Part shown: piece by piece, positions 7,544 through 16,637 of the stretch
How the letters are laid out: each line of letters begins with the position of its first letter
How positions within the stretch are numbered: the first letter of the stretch is position 1
Source: Rhodobacteraceae bacterium HLUCCA08
Lineage (GTDB): Bacteria; Pseudomonadota; Alphaproteobacteria; Rhodobacterales; Rhodobacteraceae
Direction: 5' to 3'
Assembly: GCA_001314655.1 (NCBI GenBank)
Contig: LJSF01000006.1
Coordinates: 105,054-169,053 of the forward strand
DNA length: 64,000 nt
The notes under the pieces: generated by a model
The model's input: the letters and a program-made list of their open reading frames with translations, nothing else
Told to the model about the DNA's origin: nothing
Database searches by the model: none
Made by a program: the position numbers and the translations under genes

Positions 7544-8470
7544 TCATGGCCGCGACCGGCAGGATATCGCGACATCGGGAAAGATGCTGGCGAGGTCGTC
7601 CGGACCAGGGTCGAACACGGCGCCTTGGGCCACCTTGCCCGGCAGCAGGGTTTCGCAGGCGGCACCTTCGGCGAAAAGGATCTGGTGGGTCGCGCACATG
7701 ACATGATGCCATCTGATGCGCGGGCAGGGCCGGATGCCGATCCCGGGCTGTCCGGCGAAGGCGCGGGCGGGCACAAGCACTTCGGGCGCGCCGAACCACA
7801 ATTCGGCCTGCCAGCCGCTGACCAGCACCCGGTGCTGCTGGGACAGGCGCAACGACGTGTGATTGCCGATCGTGCCGGGGGCAAAGACCACCGGCGCCGC
7901 CCTGCCGTGCCCCCGCATGATCCTGGCGCCGGCCCAGACCAGCGGTTGCGCCCCGTGATCGCGGGTCGCGAGGGCATCACCGATGCGCAAGGTTTCGACC
8001 GGCACCGGCCCGTCCGGCGTGTCGATCCGGGTGCCGGCGGCAAAGCAGACCACCGCATCGGTGGCGGGGTCCTGATCCGCGGTCCAGAACCTGGGCGGCT
8101 GGCCGCCGCTGAAATTGTCGAAGAACCAGGTTTCCAGGTCGAATTGCGGGGTCCAGACCACCTGAACCGGGTCGCCACCGCTATCGATGCCTTCGAAGAT
8201 CACGACCTGCCCGGGGCCCGTGCCGATCGGGTCCGAGCGGATCACCACCAGGTCCTGGATCGCGTCGCCGCCCTGCCCGCCCCAGCTGATGTCATAGCTG
8301 TCGCCGACGCTGAACACATAGGGCGACGAATCACCCGCCTGCGCGGTGACCACCAGGTCCTTGGTCGATGTCGGCGGATAGTCGAAATCACTGCTATCCG
8401 GACCCGAATTCACATTCGTGCCACTGGATATCGCGAATTCGTTGTCCAAGCCGTTGAACGTGACCGCCAT
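7544..8470 (-). CDS. Hint-domain (Hedgehog/intein-like) protein
   Basis: 308 residues. Residues 1-140 are a beta-rich, acidic, Gly/Ser/Asp-rich region with no signal peptide, of the kind exported by type I secretion. From Cys142 (CFAAGTRIDTPDGPVPVETL) begins a Hint_2 domain, with the later histidine motifs LRLSQQHRVLVSG and HVMCATHQILFAEG. Rhodobacterales carry many such proteins, often fused to calcium-binding or adhesin modules. The Hint fold can catalyse self-cleavage through the first cysteine, but this has not been shown for most of the family. A GGAAAGGGG ribosome site lies before the ATG. No clear partner genes. Confidence 0.85.
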   Translation of the reverse strand: MAVTFNGLDNEFAISSGTNVNSGPDSSDFDYPPTSTKDLVVTAQAGDSSPYVFSVGDSYDISWGGQGGDAIQDLVVIRSDPIGTGPGQVVIFEGIDSGGDPVQVVWTPQFDLETWFFDNFSGGQPPRFWTADQDPATDAVVCFAAGTRIDTPDGPVPVETLRIGDALATRDHGAQPLVWAGARIMRGHGRAAPVVFAPGTIGNHTSLRLSQQHRVLVSGWQAELWFGAPEVLVPARAFAGQPGIGIRPCPRIRWHHVMCATHQILFAEGAACETLLPGKVAQGAVFDPGPDDLASIFPDVAISCRSRP

Positions 8471-8590
8471 TGGCGCCCCTTTCCGTCAACAGGCTTTCGT
8501 CGGTCAGGGTTTCCGCGGCCTTAACCGGGGGTCGGATCGGTCGAATGCGATACAGATTGTCTGATCGGGCTGTCGGCCGGCGACATCCGG

Positions 8591-10954
8591 TCAGAACGGC
8601 ACGTCATCGGCCGCCGCGGCCGAGACGACGAATTTGGCGACCACGTTCTTGGTGCCGGCCTTGTCGAATTCGATCAGCAGCTTGTCGCCCTCGATCTCCA
8701 TCACCTCGCCATAGCCGAACTTGCTGTGGAACACCCGGTCGCCGGTGGTGAAAGAGGACGACGCCGACATGTCGATGGTAATGCCTCGCGCCTCGGCGGG
8801 CTGGGCCATCGGGCGGTGCCCCGACCGGGATTGCAGCCGTTTCCAACCCGGCGAATTGTAGCCATCGGCCGCCGCCGCCCGGTCGGGCAGGTCGGATTGC
8901 GGCATGCCCCCCGCCCCGGCACCATAGCCGCCGCCATAGAGGCCCGGCGGGGTCAGAACCTCGATATGATCCTCGGGCAATTCGTCGATGAAACGCGACG
9001 GCATCTGCGATTGCCACTGGCCATAGACCCGGCGATTGGCGGCAAAGCTGATGGTGCAGATCCGTTCGGCCCGGGTGATGCCCACGTAACCGAGGCGGCG
9101 TTCCTCCTCCAGGCCCTTCAAGCCCGTTTCGTCCATGGAGCGTTGCGAAGGGAACAGCCCGTCCTCCCAGCCCGGCAGGAAGACGGCGGGAAATTCCAGC
9201 CCCTTGGCGGCGTGCAGGGTCATGATCGTGACCTTTTCGCCCTCGGCGTCGCTTTCATTGTCCATGATCAGCGAGACGTGTTCGAGAAAGCCCTGCAGGT
9301 TGTCGAATTCCTCCAAGCCCTCGATCAGGGATTTGAGGTTCTCCAGCCGGCCCGGCGCCTCTGGCGTCTTGTCGTTCTGCCACATCGCGGTGTAGCCGGA
9401 TTCATCAAGGATCATCTCGGCGACTTCGACATGGGTGTCGGCCTCGTCGCGCAGCTGGCGGTGCCAGCGGTCCAGGCCCTGGACCAGTTCGCGCAGGGCG
9501 CCGCCGCCCTTGCCCTTGATCAGCCCGGCCTCGACGCACAGGCGGGCGCCTTCGACCAGGTTCACCCCGTTCGAACGCGCCGCGCGCTGGATCGTCTGCA
9601 CCGCCTTGTCGCCCAGGCCGCGCTTGGGCGTGTTGACGATGCGTTCGAAGGCCAGATCGTCGTCCAGGGACACGGCCAGGCGGAAATAGGCCATGGCATC
9701 GCGGATCTCCATCCGTTCGTAGAATCGCGGCCCGCCGATGACGCGATAGGGCAGGCCGATGGTCAGGAACCGGTCCTCGAAGGCGCGCATCTGGTGGCTG
9801 GCGCGGACCAGGATCGCCATGTGATCGAGCGACATCGGCGGATGGCCACGGGTGCCGCGCTGCATCGCCTCGATTTCCTCGCCGACCCAGCGGGCCTCTT
9901 CCTCGCCGTCCCAATGGCCGATCAGCCGCACCTGGTCGCCGTCTTCGCCGGTGGTGAACAAGGTCTTGCCCAGCCGGCCCTTGTTGGCGGCGATGAGGCC
10001 GCTGGCGGCGCCCAGGATATGGCCGGTGGAGCGGTAATTCTGTTCCAGCCGCACGACATGGGCGCCCTCGAAATCCGCCTCGAACCGCAGGATGTTGCCG
10101 ACCTCGGCGCCGCGCCAGCCATAGATCGACTGGTCGTCGTCGCCGACGCAGCAGACATTCCTGTGCGCCTGGGCCAGAAGCCGCAGCCACAGATACTGGG
10201 CGGTGTTGGTATCCTGGTATTCGTCCACCAGGATATAGCGGAACCAGCGCTGATACTGGGCCAGCACATCCGGATGGGTCTGAAAGATCGTCACCATGTG
10301 CAGCAGCAGGTCGCCGAAATCGGTGGCGTTCAGCTCTTTCAGGCGGGCCTGGTAGAGGGCGTAAAGCGGCACGGCGCGGCCGTCATAGGCGCTGCTTTCG
10401 GCGACGGGGACGCTGGACGGGGTCCAGGCGCGGTTCTTCCAGCCGTCGATGATGTTGAGCAGCATGCGCGCCGGCCAGCGCTTGTCGTCGATATTCTCGG
10501 CCGCGACCAATTGCTTGAGAAGGCGCAGCTGGTCGTCGGTATCGAGGATCGTGAAATTGGTCTTGAGCCCGACCAGTTCGGCATGCCGGCGCAGCAGTTT
10601 CACGCAGATCGAGTGGAAGGTGCCCAGCCAGGGCATCCCTTCGGCCGGCTGGCCCAGCAGGGTGGCGACGCGCATCTTCATCTCGCGCGCGGCCTTGTTG
10701 GTGAAGGTCACGGCAAGGATTTCATTGGGCCGGGCGGTGCCGGTCAGCAGCAGGTGGGCGATGCGCGTGGTCAGGGCCTTGGTCTTGCCGGTGCCGGCGC
10801 CGGCCAGCATCAGGACCGGGCCGTCCAGCTTTTCGACCGCCTCGCGCTGGGCCGGGTTCAGCCCGTCCAGATAGGGCGCCCCGCGGGCGGCCATGGCACG
10901 TTGCGACAGCGGGACGGCGGCCTCGAAGGCATCGTCTTCGGAATAACTGCTCAT
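8591..10954 (-). CDS. uvrD: ATP-dependent DNA helicase UvrD/PcrA
   Basis: 787-residue superfamily 1A helicase that unwinds DNA 3'-5' in excision and mismatch repair. Motif I AGAGTGKT lies at 51-58 and Walker B DEYQDT at 244-249. Further on are GDDDQSIYGWRGA (motif III), QNYRST (motif IV), TIMTLHAAKGLEF (motif V) and YVGITRAE (motif VI). The C-terminal about 60 residues (TTGDRVFHSKFGYGEV) form the Tudor-like domain that binds RNA polymerase in PcrA/UvrD. Stands alone; the BLUF gene behind it is separated by an intergenic repeat. Confidence 0.96.
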   Translation of the reverse strand: MSSYSEDDAFEAAVPLSQRAMAARGAPYLDGLNPAQREAVEKLDGPVLMLAGAGTGKTKALTTRIAHLLLTGTARPNEILAVTFTNKAAREMKMRVATLLGQPAEGMPWLGTFHSICVKLLRRHAELVGLKTNFTILDTDDQLRLLKQLVAAENIDDKRWPARMLLNIIDGWKNRAWTPSSVPVAESSAYDGRAVPLYALYQARLKELNATDFGDLLLHMVTIFQTHPDVLAQYQRWFRYILVDEYQDTNTAQYLWLRLLAQAHRNVCCVGDDDQSIYGWRGAEVGNILRFEADFEGAHVVRLEQNYRSTGHILGAASGLIAANKGRLGKTLFTTGEDGDQVRLIGHWDGEEEARWVGEEIEAMQRGTRGHPPMSLDHMAILVRASHQMRAFEDRFLTIGLPYRVIGGPRFYERMEIRDAMAYFRLAVSLDDDLAFERIVNTPKRGLGDKAVQTIQRAARSNGVNLVEGARLCVEAGLIKGKGGGALRELVQGLDRWHRQLRDEADTHVEVAEMILDESGYTAMWQNDKTPEAPGRLENLKSLIEGLEEFDNLQGFLEHVSLIMDNESDAEGEKVTIMTLHAAKGLEFPAVFLPGWEDGLFPSQRSMDETGLKGLEEERRLGYVGITRAERICTISFAANRRVYGQWQSQMPSRFIDELPEDHIEVLTPPGLYGGGYGAGAGGMPQSDLPDRAAAADGYNSPGWKRLQSRSGHRPMAQPAEARGITIDMSASSSFTTGDRVFHSKFGYGEVMEIEGDKLLIEFDKAGTKNVVAKFVVSAAAADDVPF

Positions 10955-11021
10955 GGCCGCAATCTAGGCCAAGCCGCGCGCAAAGGAAAGCGCGCGTTCC
11001 CGCTTCGTTCCGTGCGCCGGC

Positions 11022-11090
11022 TGCTTTGGGTCGAAAATATCCCGGCCGGCGAGTGGCCGCAGGCGGCGGGCGGCAGCGCCCCCGTCCCAC
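11022..11090. repeat. Intergenic repeat, copy 1 (GCTTTGGGT...ATATCCCGG)
   Basis: The sequence ctgctttgggtcgaaaatat then cccggccgg is followed by a GGGCG/CGCCC hairpin. It resembles two other intergenic stretches in this window (38874 and 52294): CTTTGGGT, a short spacer, then CCCGG and a G/C hairpin. Confidence 0.45.
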
Positions 11091-11107
11091 GGATGGCCGC
11101 CGCGCGC

Positions 11108-11605
11108 TCAGGCCGCTTCGGGGCGCTGCGGCGGCATGTCCGGGCAATGCAGCGGCAATTCCAGCTGCAGATCCGAAAACCGCATCAGGAACAGCCGCAG
11201 CATCCGGGCCAGTTGGCGGGTTTCGGCGGGGATGTCGAGGTTGCGCACCTCCTGCAGGCGGGTCCAGATCGCGGGCAGGCCGCGGACATGGGCGGCAAGG
11301 CGATGCGGCAGGGTTTCGGGCATGGCAAAGCCCATCGACCAGTTCGAGAAGATGCGGATATCGCTGTCTTCCTGGCTGAGAATCCGCATGTCGCGGTGGC
11401 GCGTATCGCGCGAGATGCGCCCGAAACAGGACAGCACCGCATCCTCGGGCCCTTCGAGCGCCTGCAGGAAGCGACCTTCGTGGAAAATCATGATCCCGCC
11501 GATCCCGTCGGCCGTGTTGCGGCGCCGGGCGGTGTCCAGGATGTCGACGATATCGGTGTCGTCGAAGCGGGCGGAACAGGCGCTGGTATAGACGATGCGC
11601 AGCAT
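11108..11605 (-). CDS. Short BLUF-domain blue-light photoreceptor (BlrB-like)
   Basis: 165 residues from the ATG at 11605, preceded by a strong GAAGGAGGGG ribosome site; an upstream in-frame extension is less likely. Residues 1-95 form a BLUF flavin-binding domain: Tyr6 (MLRIVYTS), Asn30, Gln48 (FLQALEG), Trp89 and Met91 (NWSMGF). These match the photocycle residues of AppA (Tyr21, Asn45, Gln63, Trp104, Met106) with a constant offset of 15. The remaining about 70 residues look helical; there is no SCHIC or cysteine-rich region, so this is not AppA. Output is unknown; short BLUF proteins usually act through a partner protein. Confidence 0.92.
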   Translation of the reverse strand: MLRIVYTSACSARFDDTDIVDILDTARRRNTADGIGGIMIFHEGRFLQALEGPEDAVLSCFGRISRDTRHRDMRILSQEDSDIRIFSNWSMGFAMPETLPHRLAAHVRGLPAIWTRLQEVRNLDIPAETRQLARMLRLFLMRFSDLQLELPLHCPDMPPQRPEAA

Positions 11606-11711
11606 GGAACCCCTCCTTCGCTGGCACACCCCCACCCGGGATCATCCTATCCCATTCAGAGTTGATTTTCCGTGAATTCCGTCGACTCTGGTTAATCCGC
11701 GCCCGGCGCGA

Positions 11712-12284
11712 TCACCCGCCGCACCGGTCCTTCAGGAAGGTATCGAGCCGCACCACCCGCGGATGGGTTTCGGAAAACACCGCCAGCAATTCGGTCCGTT
11801 CGGCCCGGACCTCGTCGCAGGTGGTGTCGCCGGATCCGGTGGCCTGGGGTTCGGCCGGCGGCGGCGCGGGACGCGGCGGATCGGCGATGATCGTGGCGCT
11901 GGGGCGGGGCGCCGGATCGCCGGGCGGCGCCGGGTCGCCGGGGGGCGCCGGGTCGCCGGGGGGCGCCGGATCGTCGGACTGCGCCGCCTCGCAGGCCTGC
12001 AATCGGGCGATCAGATCCAGCCGCTGGTCATGGCACAGGGCGAAGCCTTCCATCACGGTCTGCAGGCGGGCCGCGTCGTCACCGCCCTGCGCGTCGTCCT
12101 GCGCCAGGTCGGTTTCCATCTGCTCCTGCTGCCGCTGCAATTCGGCGATCAGGCGGTCGTTCTGGTCGGTCAGAACCTCGATCAGCGCGCGGGCCTGGGG
12201 GCCGGCATCGGCGGGCATGGCGATGTCCTGGGCGCCGGATGCGGGCGCCACGAGGGCAAGGCAAAGGGCGAAAGCGGGTTTCAT
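11712..12284 (-). CDS. Exported hypothetical protein with DPAPPG repeats
   Basis: 190 residues from the ATG at 12284. An N-terminal signal peptide (MKPAFALCLALVAPASGAQ) is followed by a predicted coiled coil rich in Glu/Gln (DRLIAELQRQQEQME). Then come four DPAPPG-type repeats and a C-terminal segment with two cysteines (TTCDEVRAE and KDRCGG). I do not recognise the family. Codon use matches neighbouring genes. Likely periplasmic. Divergent from pyc. Confidence 0.7.
   Translation of the reverse strand: MKPAFALCLALVAPASGAQDIAMPADAGPQARALIEVLTDQNDRLIAELQRQQEQMETDLAQDDAQGGDDAARLQTVMEGFALCHDQRLDLIARLQACEAAQSDDPAPPGDPAPPGDPAPPGDPAPRPSATIIADPPRPAPPPAEPQATGSGDTTCDEVRAERTELLAVFSETHPRVVRLDTFLKDRCGG
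11911..11982 (-). repeat. 18-bp tandem repeat, four copies
   Basis: Four 18-bp units starting at 11911, 11929, 11947 and 11965 encode DPAPPG-like hexapeptides in the exported protein. The middle two are identical, which suggests recent slippage. Confidence 0.88.
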
Positions 12285-12421
12285 GGGGCGATGCTCCGGG
12301 CCTGGGTCCGATCCTGCCACCACGCATGCCTGCGCACAAGCGCCGGCCGCGAAACCCGCTGGACGCCCCCGCTGAACCCGCCTAGTTTTCTGCAACTGCA
12401 AAGACACCGACAGGGGACCAG

Positions 12422-15400
12422 ATGGCCGATTTCAGCAAGATCCTCGTGGCCAACCGGGGCGAAATCGCGATCCGCGTGATGCGCGCCGCCAACGAATTGG
12501 GCAAGAAGACCGTCGCGGTCTATGCCGAAGAGGACAAGCTGGGCCTGCACCGGTTCAAGGCCGACGAGGCCTACCGGATCGGCGAGGGGCTGGGCCCGGT
12601 CCAGGCCTATCTGGCGATCGACGAGATCATCCGCGTGGCCCGGGAAAGCGGTGCCGATGCGATCCATCCCGGCTATGGCCTGTTGTCGGAGAACCCCGAT
12701 TTCGTCGATGCCTGCGACGCCGCCGGCATCGCCTTCATCGGACCCAAGGCCGCCACCATGCGCGCCCTGGGCGACAAGGCCAGCGCCCGCAAGGTGGCGA
12801 TCGAGGCCGGCGTGCCGGTGATCCCCGCGACCGAGGTCCTGGGCGACGACATGGCGGCCATCGCGGCAGAGGCCGAGGCGATCGGCTATCCGCTGATGCT
12901 CAAGGCGTCCTGGGGCGGCGGCGGGCGCGGCATGCGGCCGATCCTGGGCCCGGACGAGCTCGAGACCAAGGTGCTGGAAGGCCGGCGCGAGGCCGAGGCC
13001 GCCTTCGGCAACGGCGAGGGCTACCTGGAAAAGATGATCCAGCGCGCCCGCCATGTCGAGGTGCAGATCCTCGGCGACCGGATGGGCAACATCTATCACC
13101 TGTGGGAGCGGGATTGTTCCGTTCAGCGCCGCAACCAGAAGGTCGTCGAACGCGCGCCCGCACCCTATCTGAGCCCGGCGCAGCGCGAACATCTGTGCAG
13201 CCTGGGCCGCAAGATCTGCGAACACGTGAATTACGAATGCGCGGGCACCGTCGAATTCCTGATGGACATGGAGTCGGGCGACTTCTACTTCATCGAGGTG
13301 AACCCCCGCGTCCAGGTCGAACATACCGTGACCGAAGAGGTGACGGGCATCGACATCGTCCAGGCCCAGATCATGATCGCCGAGGGCAAGTCGCTGACCG
13401 AGGCCACGGGGGTGGCCAGCCAATACGATGTGCGCCTGATGGGCCATGCGATCCAGTGCCGGGTCACGACCGAGGACCCGACCAACAATTTCATCCCCGA
13501 TTACGGCCGGATCCAGACCTATCGCAGCGCCACCGGCATGGGCATCCGCCTGGACGGCGGCACCGCCTATTCCGGCGCGGTGATCACGCGGTATTACGAC
13601 AGCCTGCTGGAAAAGGTCACCGCCTGGGCCCAGACCCCCGAAGGCGCGATCGCGCGGATGGACCGGGCCTTGCGCGAATTCCGCATCCGCGGGGTGTCGA
13701 CGAACATCGCCTTCGTCGAGAACCTGCTGAAGCATCCGCAGTTCCTGTCGAACGAATACCACACCAAGTTCATCGACGAGACGCCCGAACTGTTCGATTT
13801 CAAGCCGCGCCGCGACCGGGCGACCAGGATCCTGACCTATATCGCCGACATCACGGTGAACGGGCATCCCGAAACGGCGGGCCGCCCCCTGCCCCCGGCC
13901 GAGGCCCGCCCCCCGAAGCCGCCGGTGCCGCTGACCGACGCGCCCCGCCCCGGCACCCGGCAGATCCTGGACCAGTTCGGCCCCGAGGCGCTGGCCGACT
14001 GGATGAAGGACCAATCCCAGGTCCTGATCACCGACACCACCATGCGCGACGGTCATCAGAGCCTGCTGGCCACGCGGATGCGCTCGATCGACATGATCCG
14101 GATCGCGCCGACCTATGCCGCCAACATGGCCGGGCTGTTCAGCGTCGAATGCTGGGGCGGCGCGACCTTCGACGTGGCCTACCGGTTCCTGCAGGAATGC
14201 CCCTGGCAGCGGCTGCGCGACATCCGCAAGGGCATGCCCAACATCCTCACCCAGATGCTGCTGCGCGGCTCCAACGGGGTCGGCTACACCAATTACCCCG
14301 ACAACGTGGTGCAGTTCTTCGTGCGTCAGGCCGCCGCCAGCGGGGTCGACGTGTTCCGCGTCTTCGACAGCCTGAACTGGGTCGAGAACATGCGTGTGGC
14401 CATGGATGCGGTCATCGCCAATGAAAAGGTCTGCGAAGGCACGATCTGCTATACCGGCGATCTGGCCGATCCGGCGCGGTCGAAATACGACCTGAAATAT
14501 TATGTCGGCATGGCCAGGGATCTGGAGGCCGCCGGCGCCCATGTGCTGGGCCTCAAGGACATGGCCGGGCTCTTGAAGCCGACCCAGGCGGGCATGCTGA
14601 TCCGGGCGCTCAAGGATGCGGTCGGCCTGCCGATCCATTTCCACACCCATGACACCAGCGGCGCGGCCTGCGCCACGGTTCTGGCCGCCTGCGAGGCCGG
14701 GGTGGATTGCGTCGACGCCGCGATGGATGCGCTGTCGGGCAATACCAGCCAGCCCACCCTGGGCTCGATCGTCGAGGCGCTGCGCCATACCGACCGCGAT
14801 ACCGGGCTGGACCCGCAGGCGATCCGGGCGATCTCGAACTACTGGGAGGCGGTGCGCGAACATTACGCGGCTTTTGAGTCCGGCATGCAGGCGCCGGCCT
14901 CCGAGGTCTATCTGCACGAGATGCCGGGCGGGCAGTTCACCAACCTCAAGGCCCAGGCGCGGTCGATGGGCCTTGAGGAGAAATGGCACGAGGTCGCCCA
15001 GGCCTATGCCGATGTGAACATGATGTTCGGCGATATCGTCAAGGTGACGCCCAGTTCCAAGGTGGTGGGCGACATGGCGCTGATGATGGTCAGCCAGGGG
15101 CTGAGCCGCGCCGATGTGGAGAACCCGAAAAAGGACGTGTCCTTCCCCGACAGCGTGATCGACATGATGCGCGGCAACCTGGGCCAGCCGCCGGGGGGGT
15201 TCCCGGACGCGATCGTCAAGAAGGTGCTCAAGGGCGAGGCGCCCAATACCGAACGGCCGGGCAAACATCTGAAACCGGTCGACCTGGAGGCGGTCCGCGC
15301 CGAAGCCGCCGACAAGCTGGGCCGCGACCTGGATGACGAGGATCTGAACGGCTATCTGATGTATCCCAAGGTCTATGCCGATTACGCCGCGCGCAATGAC

Positions 15401-15862
15401 ACCTATGGCCCGGTGCGTACCCTGCCGACCCGGACCTTTTTCTACGGCATGGAACCGGGCGAAGAGATCGCCGCCGAGATCGACCCGGGCAAGACCCTGG
15501 AAATCCGGCTGTCCGCGGTGGGCGAAACCAACGAGGAAGGCGAGGTCCGGGTGTTCTTCGAACTCAACGGCCAGCCGCGCACGATCCGGGTGCCGGACCG
15601 CAAGGTGACGTCGGCCACCGCGACGCGGCCCAAGGCCGAGGTGGGCAATGACGCCCATGTCGGCGCGCCGATGCCCGGGGTCGTCGCCTCGGTCGCGGTC
15701 GGTGCCGGGCAGACGGTCAGCCAGGGCGATCTGCTGCTGACCATCGAGGCGATGAAGATGGAGACCGGCCTGCATGCCGACCGCGACGGCGTGGTCAAGG
15801 CGGTGCATGTGACGCCGGGCGCCCAGATCGACGCCAAGGACCTGCTGGTGGAGTTCGAATAG
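12422..15862 (+). CDS. pyc: Pyruvate carboxylase
   Basis: 1146-residue single-chain biotin enzyme converting pyruvate, bicarbonate and ATP to oxaloacetate, the main anaplerotic reaction in many Rhodobacterales. Order: biotin carboxylase (FSKILVANRGEIAIRV at the start, ATP-grasp glycine loop KASWGGGGRGMR), then carboxyltransferase (DTTMRDGHQSLLATRM with metal ligands, and HFHTHDTSGA). The PYC/OADA linker follows, and the biotinyl domain has EAMKME with biotin-accepting Lys1112. Length fits the alpha4 form. ATG at 12422 follows GACAGGGGACC. Divergent from the exported DPAPPG-repeat protein; no operon partner. Confidence 0.97.
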   Translation: MADFSKILVANRGEIAIRVMRAANELGKKTVAVYAEEDKLGLHRFKADEAYRIGEGLGPVQAYLAIDEIIRVARESGADAIHPGYGLLSENPDFVDACDAAGIAFIGPKAATMRALGDKASARKVAIEAGVPVIPATEVLGDDMAAIAAEAEAIGYPLMLKASWGGGGRGMRPILGPDELETKVLEGRREAEAAFGNGEGYLEKMIQRARHVEVQILGDRMGNIYHLWERDCSVQRRNQKVVERAPAPYLSPAQREHLCSLGRKICEHVNYECAGTVEFLMDMESGDFYFIEVNPRVQVEHTVTEEVTGIDIVQAQIMIAEGKSLTEATGVASQYDVRLMGHAIQCRVTTEDPTNNFIPDYGRIQTYRSATGMGIRLDGGTAYSGAVITRYYDSLLEKVTAWAQTPEGAIARMDRALREFRIRGVSTNIAFVENLLKHPQFLSNEYHTKFIDETPELFDFKPRRDRATRILTYIADITVNGHPETAGRPLPPAEARPPKPPVPLTDAPRPGTRQILDQFGPEALADWMKDQSQVLITDTTMRDGHQSLLATRMRSIDMIRIAPTYAANMAGLFSVECWGGATFDVAYRFLQECPWQRLRDIRKGMPNILTQMLLRGSNGVGYTNYPDNVVQFFVRQAAASGVDVFRVFDSLNWVENMRVAMDAVIANEKVCEGTICYTGDLADPARSKYDLKYYVGMARDLEAAGAHVLGLKDMAGLLKPTQAGMLIRALKDAVGLPIHFHTHDTSGAACATVLAACEAGVDCVDAAMDALSGNTSQPTLGSIVEALRHTDRDTGLDPQAIRAISNYWEAVREHYAAFESGMQAPASEVYLHEMPGGQFTNLKAQARSMGLEEKWHEVAQAYADVNMMFGDIVKVTPSSKVVGDMALMMVSQGLSRADVENPKKDVSFPDSVIDMMRGNLGQPPGGFPDAIVKKVLKGEAPNTERPGKHLKPVDLEAVRAEAADKLGRDLDDEDLNGYLMYPKVYADYAARNDTYGPVRTLPTRTFFYGMEPGEEIAAEIDPGKTLEIRLSAVGETNEEGEVRVFFELNGQPRTIRVPDRKVTSATATRPKAEVGNDAHVGAPMPGVVASVAVGAGQTVSQGDLLLTIEAMKMETGLHADRDGVVKAVHVTPGAQIDAKDLLVEFE

Positions 15863-15870
15863 GGGCGCGA

Positions 15871-15897
15871 TGTCCGCTTTGCGGGCCGATGCGGACA
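15871..15897. repeat. Inverted repeat TGTCCGC-N13-GCGGACA
   Basis: A perfect 7-bp inverted repeat 8 bases after the pyc stop, followed by a GGCACC/GGTGCC hairpin near 15911. Neither has a T-run. It resembles a palindromic intergenic element more than a terminator. The rest of the 244-base gap before 16107 shows nothing further. Confidence 0.4.
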
Positions 15898-16106
15898 AGG
15901 CCCGGCCCGAATGGCACCGAAGGTGCCGGGCCATCGCCGACCCACCCCGCGGCTTGGCGACCGCCGGCACAACGAACCTCCGACACGGGTGCGAACCGGT
16001 CTTGCGCGGCGAGCACGTCGATTGCGGCCGGTGCGCGGGGGACCGCGGCCTTGACTTGGCCGGCCCGGTCGGGGACGGATTGGGCAACCCGACGCAGGAA
16101 CCCGCC

Positions 16107-16607
16107 ATGATCCGACTGATCGCCGCCGTCCTGATCGCCGCCCTGCCGCTGGCCGTCCTGGCCCAGGGCGACCCGGTGATCGGCTTCGAGGATTCCGACA
16201 CCACGATGAACACCGCGATGGCCACGGCGCAGGCCACCTTGCCCGTCTTTCTGGCCCGCACGACGGATGCCGAGGGCTACGGCGTCAAGGGCGCGTCGGT
16301 CAAGGTCGCCTTTCCCGACGATTTCGGCGGGGCCGAGGTCATCTGGGTCGGCCCGTTCCTGTGGGATCGCGGGCGTGCCTTCGCCGGGCTTCTGGCGAAT
16401 GAGCCGCGCGCCCTGGGCGACCTGCGCGCCGGCGACCGGGTCGCGTTCACGACCGACATGATCCGCGACTGGTCCTGGACCGGGCCGCAGGGGCGGATCT
16501 GGGGCAACTACACCACGCGGGTCATGCTGGAGCAGATGGACGACACCACCCGCGCGGAACTCGGCGCGGTCCTGTCGCCCGCGCCCGTCCCGCCGGACTG
16601 GCAATAG
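16107..16607 (+). CDS. Exported DUF2314-domain protein
   Basis: 166 residues. A signal peptide (MIRLIAAVLIAALPLAVLAQ) is followed by a DUF2314 domain with the conserved stretches VIWVGPFLWDRG, GDRVAFTTDMIRDWSW and WGNYTTRVML. The family is widespread in bacteria, often exported, and of unknown function. No operon partner. The gene ends in a GC hairpin shared with the convergent downstream gene. Confidence 0.85.
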   Translation: MIRLIAAVLIAALPLAVLAQGDPVIGFEDSDTTMNTAMATAQATLPVFLARTTDAEGYGVKGASVKVAFPDDFGGAEVIWVGPFLWDRGRAFAGLLANEPRALGDLRAGDRVAFTTDMIRDWSWTGPQGRIWGNYTTRVMLEQMDDTTRAELGAVLSPAPVPPDWQ

Positions 16608-16626
16608 GGGCCGCCACCGCGGCCCC
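16607..16626. terminator. GC hairpin between convergent genes
   Basis: Perfect 8-bp stem GGGGCCGC (16607-16614) / GCGGCCCC (16619-16626) with a 4-nt loop, placed between two converging reading frames. No T-run on either strand, so intrinsic termination would be weak. Confidence 0.4.
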
Positions 16627-16637
16627 GTCGCGCCGGA

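Noticed and set aside
11108..11605. Identification as AppA
   Set aside because: The protein is 165 residues and lacks the SCHIC and cysteine-rich regions of AppA. Only the BLUF domain matches.
15871..15930. Terminator of pyc
   Set aside because: The inverted repeats lack T-runs and the first has a 13-base loop. It reads more like an intergenic palindrome.
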